Position numbers and translations under genes: made by a program | The notes under the pieces: model-generated | Databases searched by the model: none | The model's input: only the letters and a program-made list of their open reading frames with translations | Told to the model about the DNA's origin: nothing | Part shown: piece by piece, positions 1-5,838 of the stretch | Position numbering within the stretch: the first letter of the stretch is position 1 | Layout of the letters: every line of letters begins with the position of its first letter | Source: a virus | Direction: 5' to 3' (one strand) | Length of the DNA stretch: 39,306 nt | IMG/VR virus record: IMGVR_UViG_3300044796_000322 | Location: 1-39,306 of that record

Positions 1-1
1 T

Positions 2-448
2 ATGTTTCAGCTGGATAACACTGGCAACGCTTTTGAGCCCAATTCTTTTATATGGTCAATTCCATTACAAAGTTTTGTTCCATATGGCGCATATATAACA
101 AGTATAAATGTAAATGTATTATGCACAACGCAAATAGCTAACGGCATTGGTAATATTGGCCCGTTGAGAGCTAATGTTGTCAATGCACCTAATACAACAA
201 ACGGTTTAACTGGCAATAATATGCTTGTAAACTTCGGCTCATCATCAATGACTGGTCAAATAAATACAAATCCATATACGGCACTTCAGGTTATATCAAT
301 TCCGTATGTATTTGCTTACCCAACATGTCCGATGGTGCCGTCAAATGTAACAGGAAGATTTCCAAAATTATCAATAAGTTCAAATGCTATGGACGCAGGT
401 AATGGTCAAATATGGATATCTCCTGTAACGATAGTATATAGGTGGTAA
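2..448 (+). CDS. Hypothetical virion protein, possibly 5'-partial
   Basis: I do not recognise this protein. The first ATG lies at base 2, so the true start may be upstream of the window and the 148-aa product may be incomplete. The readable part is rich in Asn, Ile, Pro and Val with alternating polar and hydrophobic residues, as in a beta-rich structural protein, and has no obvious signal peptide or catalytic motif. It ends with TAA, and the next gene starts at the very next base. The AGGTGG near its own 3' end serves as the ribosome binding site for that gene, so the two are probably translationally coupled. Its position just ahead of neck and sheath genes suggests a head-completion, neck or decoration role, but this is inference from order only. 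Confidence 0.55.
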   Translation: MFQLDNTGNAFEPNSFIWSIPLQSFVPYGAYITSINVNVLCTTQIANGIGNIGPLRANVVNAPNTTNGLTGNNMLVNFGSSSMTGQINTNPYTALQVISIPYVFAYPTCPMVPSNVTGRFPKLSISSNAMDAGNGQIWISPVTIVYRW

Positions 449-1246
449 ATGGGAACACTTAATTTTACAAAAACAGATTTGTATAACCTGCATAATTATG
501 TGCAGCAAACTATGATTTCGTTCCCAAAAGAACTTTTTATAGAAACTTTGAGAGCGTTTTTTAATGATGATTCATATTACAGATATCAAGCGGATCAATA
601 TGGATTTCCAAAGGTGCCCGATCACACAAATATGCCGGCAGATGCTGGGTTAGAAAATAATTTAACAACAAGATTGTTTATAGGAGAACCATATAGACAG
701 GATATGATTTTTTATCCATCTCTTCTTGTAAGAAATGGTGGATCAAAATCTGTTCCTTTATCAATGAGCCGCGACCAAGATAGTCTTCAATGGGAAGATA
801 CTGTATTTATTGATGGATATGGTAATCAAAAGATATTTCAGACACCAGTTTATTTCGTTCAAGCTGGTGCGTGGGAAGGTTCAATTACTGTTGATGTTGA
901 AACAAAATCTCCAAGAGCAAGAGATGAATTGGTTGAATTAGTTTCAATACTTTTTGTTGATACAAGATTTAATGATATGAAAAACTCGGGTGTTGTAATT
1001 AAATCGGGAAGTCCGAGCGCAGGATCTCCCTCTGAAACAGACGATCGAAATGGAAAATTATTTAAGCAAACAATAACATTTGATATAAGAAGCGAATGGA
1101 GAAGACAAATACCTGTTGGAAATATAATTTCCGCAATAAATATTTGTATGGATTTAGGTAATTTAGCTGTCAATCCGCCGGCATTAGCACCTAATTTAGA
1201 AATAAGCACAACAATAGATTTAATCAGCGCTTTACAGAGCTTATAG
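449..1246 (+). CDS. Putative neck / tail-completion (tail terminator-like) protein
   Basis: A 265-aa protein encoded directly before the tail sheath gene. In contractile-tail phages this slot is usually filled by tail terminator or sheath-completion proteins (T4 gp3/gp15 type, 176 and 272 aa), which cap the tube and sheath and join the tail to the head. The sequence looks like a mixed alpha/beta protein: a helical N-terminus (about residues 7-40), a beta-rich middle, and a segment around residues 150-180 with an Arg-Asp-Glu-Leu helix followed by a hydrophobic strand, which resembles terminator folds. Start choice: ATG at 449 abuts the upstream TAA and has an AGGTGG ribosome site inside the preceding gene. 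It carries one Asp-Gly-Tyr-Gly-Asn turn (bases 812-826), a motif shared with the sheath. The functional call rests mainly on position and length. Confidence 0.5.
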   Translation: MGTLNFTKTDLYNLHNYVQQTMISFPKELFIETLRAFFNDDSYYRYQADQYGFPKVPDHTNMPADAGLENNLTTRLFIGEPYRQDMIFYPSLLVRNGGSKSVPLSMSRDQDSLQWEDTVFIDGYGNQKIFQTPVYFVQAGAWEGSITVDVETKSPRARDELVELVSILFVDTRFNDMKNSGVVIKSGSPSAGSPSETDDRNGKLFKQTITFDIRSEWRRQIPVGNIISAINICMDLGNLAVNPPALAPNLEISTTIDLISALQSL

Positions 1247-1283
1247 TAATATTCATACATATATGTAAATATTTTATTCGGTT

Positions 1284-1314
1284 TTAACAAGAACAGCAAA
1301 CAATAGGTAATAAT
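1284..1314 (+). promoter_or_regulatory. Possible sigma70-type promoter ahead of the sheath gene
   Basis: In the 107-base gap before the sheath gene, TTAACA (1284-1289) and AATAAT (1309-1314) each match the -35 and -10 consensus at five of six positions, with a 19-base spacer, which is longer than ideal. The gap is very A/T rich, so chance matches are likely. If real, it would drive the sheath-tube pair up to the terminator at 4511-4550. Confidence 0.28.
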
Positions 1315-1353
1315 ACAGTATTCGTATGAAGCATTTTTTTATAGGAAATAATT

Positions 1354-3795
1354 ATGGCAAATATTCAAGGAACCGTTAATCCATTACCTGGTGCGTATAC
1401 CAACGTTACTACGCAATCTAACGCCGTTAATGTTCCTGGCGGCATAAGAACTGCTGTCATTTTGGGAGAAGGGTATCGTACTGAAACTGTAGTTTCATCT
1501 GCTTTGGGCGCTGGTAAGGATGGTTTAGATCCTACCTATAGCACAACAAAAGGTTCAGATGGCCGACATTTTTCACTAACGTATTTCCCGGTAATATCCA
1601 ATAGAACTACCCTATTTAAGAATGGTATTCCGTTAGTTGGTTATGAAAATCCTATAACAACAACTTTTAGCTCATTGTTTGATTATGAATTAGACATCAC
1701 AACTGGACATATACAGCTACAATCTGCGTCTATTGTAGACCAGGGTGGAACGTTTTTTACAGCTGGACAGCTAAATGTTGGCAACGGAACAATAAATGGT
1801 TTAAGCCTTTTAGATCTAAACGCGCCAACAGAAACTTGGACCGTTAAATGTTCAACTGTTCTAAGAGATGGATATGGTAATCCAATTGACGGCTATGCAA
1901 GATTCATCGCACAAGGCTCTGTAAGCGGAATATTGCTTGATGGTTATGGCAATCAAATTATTTGGCAATCAAATGGTACAACTCTAAATAATACAATTTT
2001 AAGCTTCTCTATAACAGAAGGTTCTACCGCTTTTAGAGAAGGTGATAAGTTTACGGTAATGGTGCAAAGCGGAACTCTTGTAAAAGGAGATTCTTTAACT
2101 GCAACTTATATATCTGAAGCTGACATCAACGATCCAGAGTTTTTCACGGATATGGATCTTTTGGTAACAAAACACGGTGTTCCTAGCCTTGTAAATCGAT
2201 TAAGCCTCGGCGCACAATTATCATTTGCTAACGGAACTCCTGGCGTATGGGCTTGCGAAACTGCCCCAAGCATACCGCGAAGGGTCTCTTATGAGCTTGA
2301 AACGTCAGCTTCTGGAGGAGTGACATCTGACGATTTAGAGTTTCCGCTTCCATTAAACATCATTCCAGACGTTGATAGTGATGTGCACTTCTTTATTACT
2401 GATCCTTCAACCGGCGTTGAAACACAAATATTACCAAATAAAGTTGCATTTTACAATGCAGGATATACAACATCACCAAACACATTTATGTTTGGCTCGT
2501 TGAATTATTCATATACCGTTGTGTTAGAAGAGGCTGTAGATAAAAGATCTCAAGATGGTGTTATTACATCTATCGGCCCAACCAGCGCAACAATAAGTAG
2601 CCAGTTGGTAGGATTTACATCAACAGATGTTGGTAAAACATTAAAAGTATTACATCCAGATCTAAATGCTAATACATATACAATCGTATCTGCTACTAAT
2701 GGAGTAGCAACAATTAGTAATGGTATATCATCGTTTACGCATTCTACAATGGCTACATTTGAGGTTCTTGATAGCACGGCAACAAGCGCCACCATTCTTT
2801 TAACAAAAGATTTAGCGCTATCTGCCGGACAATCTTTAAGAGTCACAGTCATAGATGTTAAAGACGCGCCATTCTTCGATGTAGGCTGGGAGGCTGCATT
2901 AGCGGCTATTGAAACAATTGAATGTGATATAGTGGTTCCTCTTCCGTCACAAACAATAAGCGCTATCTTTGCAGCATCAGAAGTTCATTGTATAAATATG
3001 AGCAATACTCAAAATCGTAAAGAAAGAGTTTTGTTTATAGGGGCTATAAATGGACTTACACCTGACAACGTTACAGGAGTAACTCCTGCGGCTGTTGAAT
3101 CATTGGGGCCGCTTGAAGGTATTCACGGTAATACAGTTCAAGAAATACTTAGTGGCGATATAGAAGATTTGACAAATTATAGTGTACCTAATTCATATGG
3201 CAATACTTTTAGAGTTGTTTATTTCTATCCAGATCAAATCGTCGTACAAATAGGCGGAAGCCAAACGATAGTAGACGGATTCTTCCTTGCGCCAGCTGCG
3301 GCAGGGTTCTTATCTGGTACATTAAACGTTGCTATTCCTCTAACAAATAAGATACTTACCGGGTTCTCTATTCTTCGTAATAGACTTTTCCGACCTCTTG
3401 TTCTACAAAATCTTGCTGTCGCAGGTATAACAACATTGCAGCCGGCAATAGGCGGTGGCACTGTAGTTTGGGGATTGACGACATCTCAAAGCGGAGCGCC
3501 AGAAGAACAGGAAATAAGCATTGTCTTTATTAGAGACCGTATCGCGAAAAGCTTCAGAGCTGCATTTGCTAGCTATGCAGGTACAGCAGAATCAAGCACG
3601 CTGCAAGGAAGTTTGATGGCTAGAGCAAACGCTGTTTGTCAAAGCTTTATATCACAAGGACTAATAACGGCGTTCGCTAATTTGAAGGTTGTAAGAGATA
3701 GTATCGATCCGACTCAGTACGACGTGTCAGTAGCTGTACAACCTAACTTTCCTGTTAACTTTATTTCAATCTCAGTTAGTGTTGGCGTTATATAA
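1354..3795 (+). CDS. Contractile tail sheath protein
   Basis: This 813-aa protein forms the contractile outer cylinder of the tail. The N-terminus has the usual sheath opening (Gly-Ala-Tyr-Thr-Asn-Val near residue 14, then Val-Pro-Gly-Gly-Ile-Arg and an Ile-Leu-Gly-Glu-Gly strand). A central domain around residues 500-590 carries the pattern of a helix, a Val-Val-Pro-Leu strand and an Arg-Lys-Glu-Arg segment typical of sheath cores. The C-terminal 60 residues show the conserved helix-rich segment ending in a strand of the form Tyr-Asp-Val-Ser-Val-Ala-Val-Gln-Pro, where subunits interlock. It is longer than T4 gp18 (659 aa). The extra length lies in beta-rich insertions between about residues 110 and 500, probably exposed, with three Asp-Gly-Tyr turns at residues 172-200. 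AGGAAA before ATG 1354 fits as ribosome site. Confidence 0.93.
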   Translation: MANIQGTVNPLPGAYTNVTTQSNAVNVPGGIRTAVILGEGYRTETVVSSALGAGKDGLDPTYSTTKGSDGRHFSLTYFPVISNRTTLFKNGIPLVGYENPITTTFSSLFDYELDITTGHIQLQSASIVDQGGTFFTAGQLNVGNGTINGLSLLDLNAPTETWTVKCSTVLRDGYGNPIDGYARFIAQGSVSGILLDGYGNQIIWQSNGTTLNNTILSFSITEGSTAFREGDKFTVMVQSGTLVKGDSLTATYISEADINDPEFFTDMDLLVTKHGVPSLVNRLSLGAQLSFANGTPGVWACETAPSIPRRVSYELETSASGGVTSDDLEFPLPLNIIPDVDSDVHFFITDPSTGVETQILPNKVAFYNAGYTTSPNTFMFGSLNYSYTVVLEEAVDKRSQDGVITSIGPTSATISSQLVGFTSTDVGKTLKVLHPDLNANTYTIVSATNGVATISNGISSFTHSTMATFEVLDSTATSATILLTKDLALSAGQSLRVTVIDVKDAPFFDVGWEAALAAIETIECDIVVPLPSQTISAIFAASEVHCINMSNTQNRKERVLFIGAINGLTPDNVTGVTPAAVESLGPLEGIHGNTVQEILSGDIEDLTNYSVPNSYGNTFRVVYFYPDQIVVQIGGSQTIVDGFFLAPAAAGFLSGTLNVAIPLTNKILTGFSILRNRLFRPLVLQNLAVAGITTLQPAIGGGTVVWGLTTSQSGAPEEQEISIVFIRDRIAKSFRAAFASYAGTAESSTLQGSLMARANAVCQSFISQGLITAFANLKVVRDSIDPTQYDVSVAVQPNFPVNFISISVSVGVI

Positions 3796-3805
3796 CACAT
3801 TTGTC

Positions 3806-3817
3806 TCTCATATGAGA
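3806..3817. repeat. 12-bp perfect palindrome between sheath and tube genes
   Basis: TCTCATATGAGA is a perfect palindrome 10 bases after the sheath stop codon, inside the 66-base gap before the tube gene. It could be a weak mRNA hairpin, a processing point setting the sheath:tube ratio, or a protein-binding site. It has no T-tract, so it is not an obvious terminator. A site this short can occur by chance. Confidence 0.35.
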
Positions 3818-3861
3818 TGTAAAACAATAAATCTCTCGATAATTTTATTTTAGGATAAAAA

Positions 3862-4494
3862 ATGACTTCTACACGAAATACCACCACGCCGTTAACAGAT
3901 GGTAACGGTAATAACTCAACAAGAACGCATCTTTCGACAAATATTATCATAAAAGTTAGCGGTAATGTTGTTGGTGCTGTTAAATCTTTGGAAGTAACGG
4001 AAGCGCGTACTATAAAGATGGTTGATGAAGTTGGTACAGATGGCCATATTGATGGCGCACCTACCAAATCAACCGATATTACTGGCTCTTGTGTACGTAC
4101 GCGTTTTGATCGTATGAGAATCGCAGAAGCATTTAGCAGATCATTCGTGCACGTAGCTTCACAGCGTATTCCTTTTGATATTGAGATTCAAGATATTTTT
4201 ATGGATTCAGATCCTGGAAACGCAATTATTACAACAATATCAAATGTTTGGATTAAAGATATAAGATATACGTATTCATCAGATGATTATATTATCGTAG
4301 ATACAATGAGCTTTGAAGCTCAGCGCATTTACAGCGTGCTAAATAATCAGAATGTTGCTAAGTCTGTGTCAAATGGTAGAACTAATCCGATTATTTTGGA
4401 TCAATATGAGCAGCAGGCCGATTCAGGCTTATACACAGGTGCCATCGATTCGTCGGGTTTGCTTAACGCATTTATGCAAGATCCTAGAAATTAA
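3862..4494 (+). CDS. Tail tube protein
   Basis: A 210-aa protein that would form the inner tube surrounded by the sheath. Features typical of myovirus tube proteins are visible: a Val-Asp-Glu-Val-Gly-Thr-Asp-Gly motif (residues about 54-61), a Phe-Asp-Arg-Met-Arg helix leading to Ala-Phe-Ser-Arg-Ser-Phe (about 82-95), and Ser-Gln-Arg-Ile-Pro-Phe-Asp-Ile (about 100-107), then the strands of the beta barrel. Length is in the usual range for tube proteins. It lies directly after the sheath gene, as expected, with AGGA ahead of the ATG. A strong hairpin terminator follows at once, so the sheath and tube genes appear to form their own highly expressed unit. Confidence 0.88.
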   Translation: MTSTRNTTTPLTDGNGNNSTRTHLSTNIIIKVSGNVVGAVKSLEVTEARTIKMVDEVGTDGHIDGAPTKSTDITGSCVRTRFDRMRIAEAFSRSFVHVASQRIPFDIEIQDIFMDSDPGNAIITTISNVWIKDIRYTYSSDDYIIVDTMSFEAQRIYSVLNNQNVAKSVSNGRTNPIILDQYEQQADSGLYTGAIDSSGLLNAFMQDPRN

Positions 4495-4510
4495 AACAAA
4501 TTATCTACAT

Positions 4511-4550
4511 GCGAGAAAACCACCGCCATAAATGGCGGTGGTTTTCTTGC
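4511..4550. terminator. Strong rho-independent terminator, symmetric (probably bidirectional)
   Basis: Bases 4511-4529 and 4532-4550 form a 19-bp stem with a single G-T wobble and a two-base centre, so the effective loop is slightly larger. The core is a perfect ACCACCGCCAT/ATGGCGGTGGT stem, flanked by an A-rich arm on the left and a T-rich arm on the right. The A/T arms allow termination on either strand. It lies 16 bases after the tube stop codon and separates the sheath-tube unit from the chaperone and baseplate unit. Confidence 0.85.
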
Positions 4551-4645
4551 AAAGAGCAGATAAAAAAGCTTCGAAAAATAAGTTTGTTCTAAGAAATGTT
4601 CGGCCCTCTCAAATCTTCACCCGTATTCTGCTAAACAAAATATTC

Positions 4646-4674
4646 TTGACGGCTGTCTAAGAATTAGGCATATT
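4646..4674 (+). promoter_or_regulatory. Possible promoter for the chaperone-tape measure-baseplate unit
   Basis: TTGACG (4646-4651; five of six -35 matches) is followed after 17 bases by CATATT (4669-4674; four of six -10 matches). Spacing is ideal, and the site lies between a strong terminator and the next gene, where a promoter is expected. The weak -10 box suggests that an activator or a phage-modified polymerase might be needed. Confidence 0.4.
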
Positions 4675-4696
4675 AAGATATTATATTGCCCGCCAT

Positions 4697-4745
4697 GGAT
4701 CTTTTCGATCCAAAACAATCCGGATCATTTCGATCCAAAAACAAT
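4697..4745. repeat. Tandem pair of GATC-containing repeats, 25-bp period
   Basis: Two copies of a GGATC-NTTTC-GATCC-A(4-5)-CAAT unit begin at 4697 and 4722. Within each unit GGATC and GATCC form a small inverted repeat (4697-4711 and 4722-4736). Four GATC sites therefore fall within 38 bases, just after the predicted transcription start. The 25-bp period is not quite a whole number of helical turns. This could be a paired operator, a methylation-sensitive switch or two short hairpins in the mRNA leader. Confidence 0.55.
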
Positions 4746-4766
4746 AAAAATCAAATCATTCGCGAT

Positions 4767-4789
4767 ATATTATCCTGTACGGATAATAT
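4767..4789. repeat. Perfect 9-bp inverted repeat, 5-base loop
   Basis: ATATTATCC (4767-4775) and GGATAATAT (4781-4789) surround a TGTAC loop. A further direct copy of the half-site ATATTATC occurs at 4797-4804. The arrangement fits either an operator with an extra half-site or a leader hairpin upstream of the chaperone gene. Confidence 0.6.
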
Positions 4790-4804
4790 CTATGGTATAT
4801 TATC

Positions 4805-4828
4805 GCATCAATATGTATATATTGATGC
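4805..4828. repeat. Perfect 10-bp inverted repeat, 4-base loop
   Basis: GCATCAATAT (4805-4814) and ATATTGATGC (4819-4828) surround GTAT. A third partial copy, GCATCAATA, follows at 4830-4838, immediately before the ribosome binding site at 4843-4849. The hairpin ends 14 bases before that site and may influence translation initiation or mRNA stability. Confidence 0.6.
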
Positions 4829-4855
4829 CGCATCAATAATACAAAGGAATAAAAT

Positions 4856-5497
4856 ATGTCAGAAATTAAAAGCCCATTGGGCAATAAATCATTTGCAAGT
4901 CCCGGCCAACGCAGAGTTTTAACGGTATCCGATGATAGCTGGGAAGATATTCCGCAAAAACAAGCGCCGGCTTCGCAAGAACGATTGCCATATGCCCCGC
5001 AAGTTCCAGGGCAGCAGGTTGAATTGACGGTTGATCAGTTTAATGAAATGCAGGCAAAGCGACAAGAAATACGTGCTATGCAGAAAAAACCGTCATCTGA
5101 ATCAAAACTACGAGCCGAAATATTGACGGGCATCGGCAGGCTTACATCTGACATAACAATAGAGGGATATAAGTTTACAATTCGTTCTCTAAAAGCAAAA
5201 GAAATGAGTGATATAATCAAGCACGTTGCGCAAATTGCAATTTCTGCCGAAGCATTATATGAAATGCGCGCGCAAACATTAGCCAGATGCATATCAAAAA
5301 TTGATGACCAACCAATAGGTTTAGTTCTTGGAGGAGACGATCTTTCTACTCTAATAGAGTTCATAAATGATTCAGAAGAGCATATTGTCAACAGATTATA
5401 TACAGCATATACAGAAATGACAAAAGCAAATGAAGATAAGTTTTCAATAGCTGACGCGAAAGACGCGCAGGAGGTAGCTGCGGAAATAAAAAAATAG
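4856..5497 (+). CDS. Tail assembly chaperone (gpG-like), upstream frameshift partner
   Basis: A 213-aa protein in the position of phage lambda gpG, just before the tape measure gene. The lambda-type pair binds the tape measure protein and recruits tube subunits during tail assembly, and is absent from the finished virion. The N-terminal 80 residues look disordered and charged (Pro, Gln, Lys rich). Residues about 80-210 look helical and end in an Ala/Glu/Lys-rich tail. The last sense codons are two AAA lysines of the slippery heptamer, followed by TAG. I chose ATG 4856 because AAAGGAA sits seven bases upstream. No sequence family is recognised directly. The call rests on the frameshift architecture, which is a well-known conserved feature of tail chaperone genes, and on the neighbouring tape measure gene. 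Confidence 0.8.
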   Translation: MSEIKSPLGNKSFASPGQRRVLTVSDDSWEDIPQKQAPASQERLPYAPQVPGQQVELTVDQFNEMQAKRQEIRAMQKKPSSESKLRAEILTGIGRLTSDITIEGYKFTIRSLKAKEMSDIIKHVAQIAISAEALYEMRAQTLARCISKIDDQPIGLVLGGDDLSTLIEFINDSEEHIVNRLYTAYTEMTKANEDKFSIADAKDAQEVAAEIKK

Positions 5498-5531
5498 TTA
5501 AAGAACCAGAGCATAGATTCTTATGGTTCTT
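5469..5531 (+). promoter_or_regulatory. Programmed -1 ribosomal frameshift signal
   Basis: Three elements are visible. (1) The slippery heptamer A-AAA-AAA at 5488-5494 is in the correct phase, directly before the zero-frame TAG (5495-5497). (2) An 8-bp perfect stem, AAGAACCA (5501-5508) with TGGTTCTT (5524-5531), starts six bases after the heptamer. (3) An internal Shine-Dalgarno-like AGGAGGT (5469-5475) lies 12 bases upstream of it. The same trio (upstream SD, A/AAA/AAR slip site, downstream hairpin) stimulates -1 frameshifting in E. coli dnaX. The -1 frame is open from the slip site to the stop at 5836-5838, giving a 327-aa fusion product. Confidence 0.88.
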
Positions 5532-5838
5532 ATCTAAAACATATCAAAAACTACCGGATGATGATTGGTTCGAAAATCTAAATCCTGTCTTGAAGCTATG
5601 GATGTATGAAAGCTGGCTTTCTGATTTTGAGGAACAAAATGAATTTGCAAGAAGCTATGCAATTTTGCAAGGGTCTTTTGCAAATCCTGAGATGGCACAG
5701 AAAATGATTAAGTCCGAAAATCCTGTTTTCGAATCAAGCGAAGAAGATTTCGAAAGGACTACGCAAGAAATGCTCGAAAAGAATAGAAAAAGTATTAAAA
5801 AACGACATAGAAGGGTACTGCTAAATGGCGACAGCTGA
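5494..5838 (+). CDS. Tail assembly chaperone, -1 frameshift extension (gpT-like part of gpGT)
   Basis: This frame encodes 114 residues that would be fused to the 213-aa chaperone by -1 slippage at 5488-5494. By the lambda gpGT model, the G part binds the tape measure protein and the T part contacts tube protein. The segment is Trp- and acid-rich near its start (Leu-Trp-Phe-Leu, then an Asp-Asp-Asp-Trp-Phe segment) and becomes very basic at the C-terminus. It has no good start of its own: the nearest starts are TTG 5590 and ATG 5602, without a clear ribosome site, and codons upstream of them still look protein-like, which supports fusion over independent translation. Its stop overlaps the tape measure start by 14 bases, indicating translational coupling. 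A minority product is expected. Confidence 0.82.
   Translation: MVKEPEHRFLWFLSKTYQKLPDDDWFENLNPVLKLWMYESWLSDFEEQNEFARSYAILQGSFANPEMAQKMIKSENPVFESSEEDFERTTQEMLEKNRKSIKKRHRRVLLNGDS

Larger units (their letters stand above)
4551..4855 (+). other. 305-base non-coding leader before the chaperone/tape measure unit
   Basis: No convincing gene lies in this gap. The first half (4551-4640) shows nothing I can name. The second half holds, in order, a possible promoter (4646-4674), a tandem repeat pair rich in GATC (4697-4745), two perfect inverted repeats (4767-4789 and 4805-4828) and the ribosome binding site AAAGGAA (4843-4849) for ATG 4856. The order suggests a transcription start followed by a structured 5' leader, or an operator region. 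Confidence 0.6.

Noticed and set aside
859-1299. 146-aa minus-strand open frame, and similar antisense frames elsewhere (for example 5035-5514 and 16619-17086)
   Set aside because: All lie opposite well-supported genes, lack ribosome sites and show low-complexity composition expected of shadows.
4767-4838. A tRNA or small structured RNA gene formed by the inverted repeats
   Set aside because: The stems are separate simple hairpins with no cloverleaf, no T-loop consensus and no CCA end. A leader or operator is simpler.
4686-4922. 78-aa open frame across the leader and the start of the chaperone gene
   Set aside because: It starts at TTG without a ribosome site, overlaps the repeats and the real ATG 4856 in another frame, and its sequence merely reflects the DNA repeats.
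5590-5838. Independent gene for the gpT-like segment starting at TTG 5590
   Set aside because: The frame is open and protein-like back to the slip site at 5494, there is no ribosome site, and the frameshift signal explains it better.
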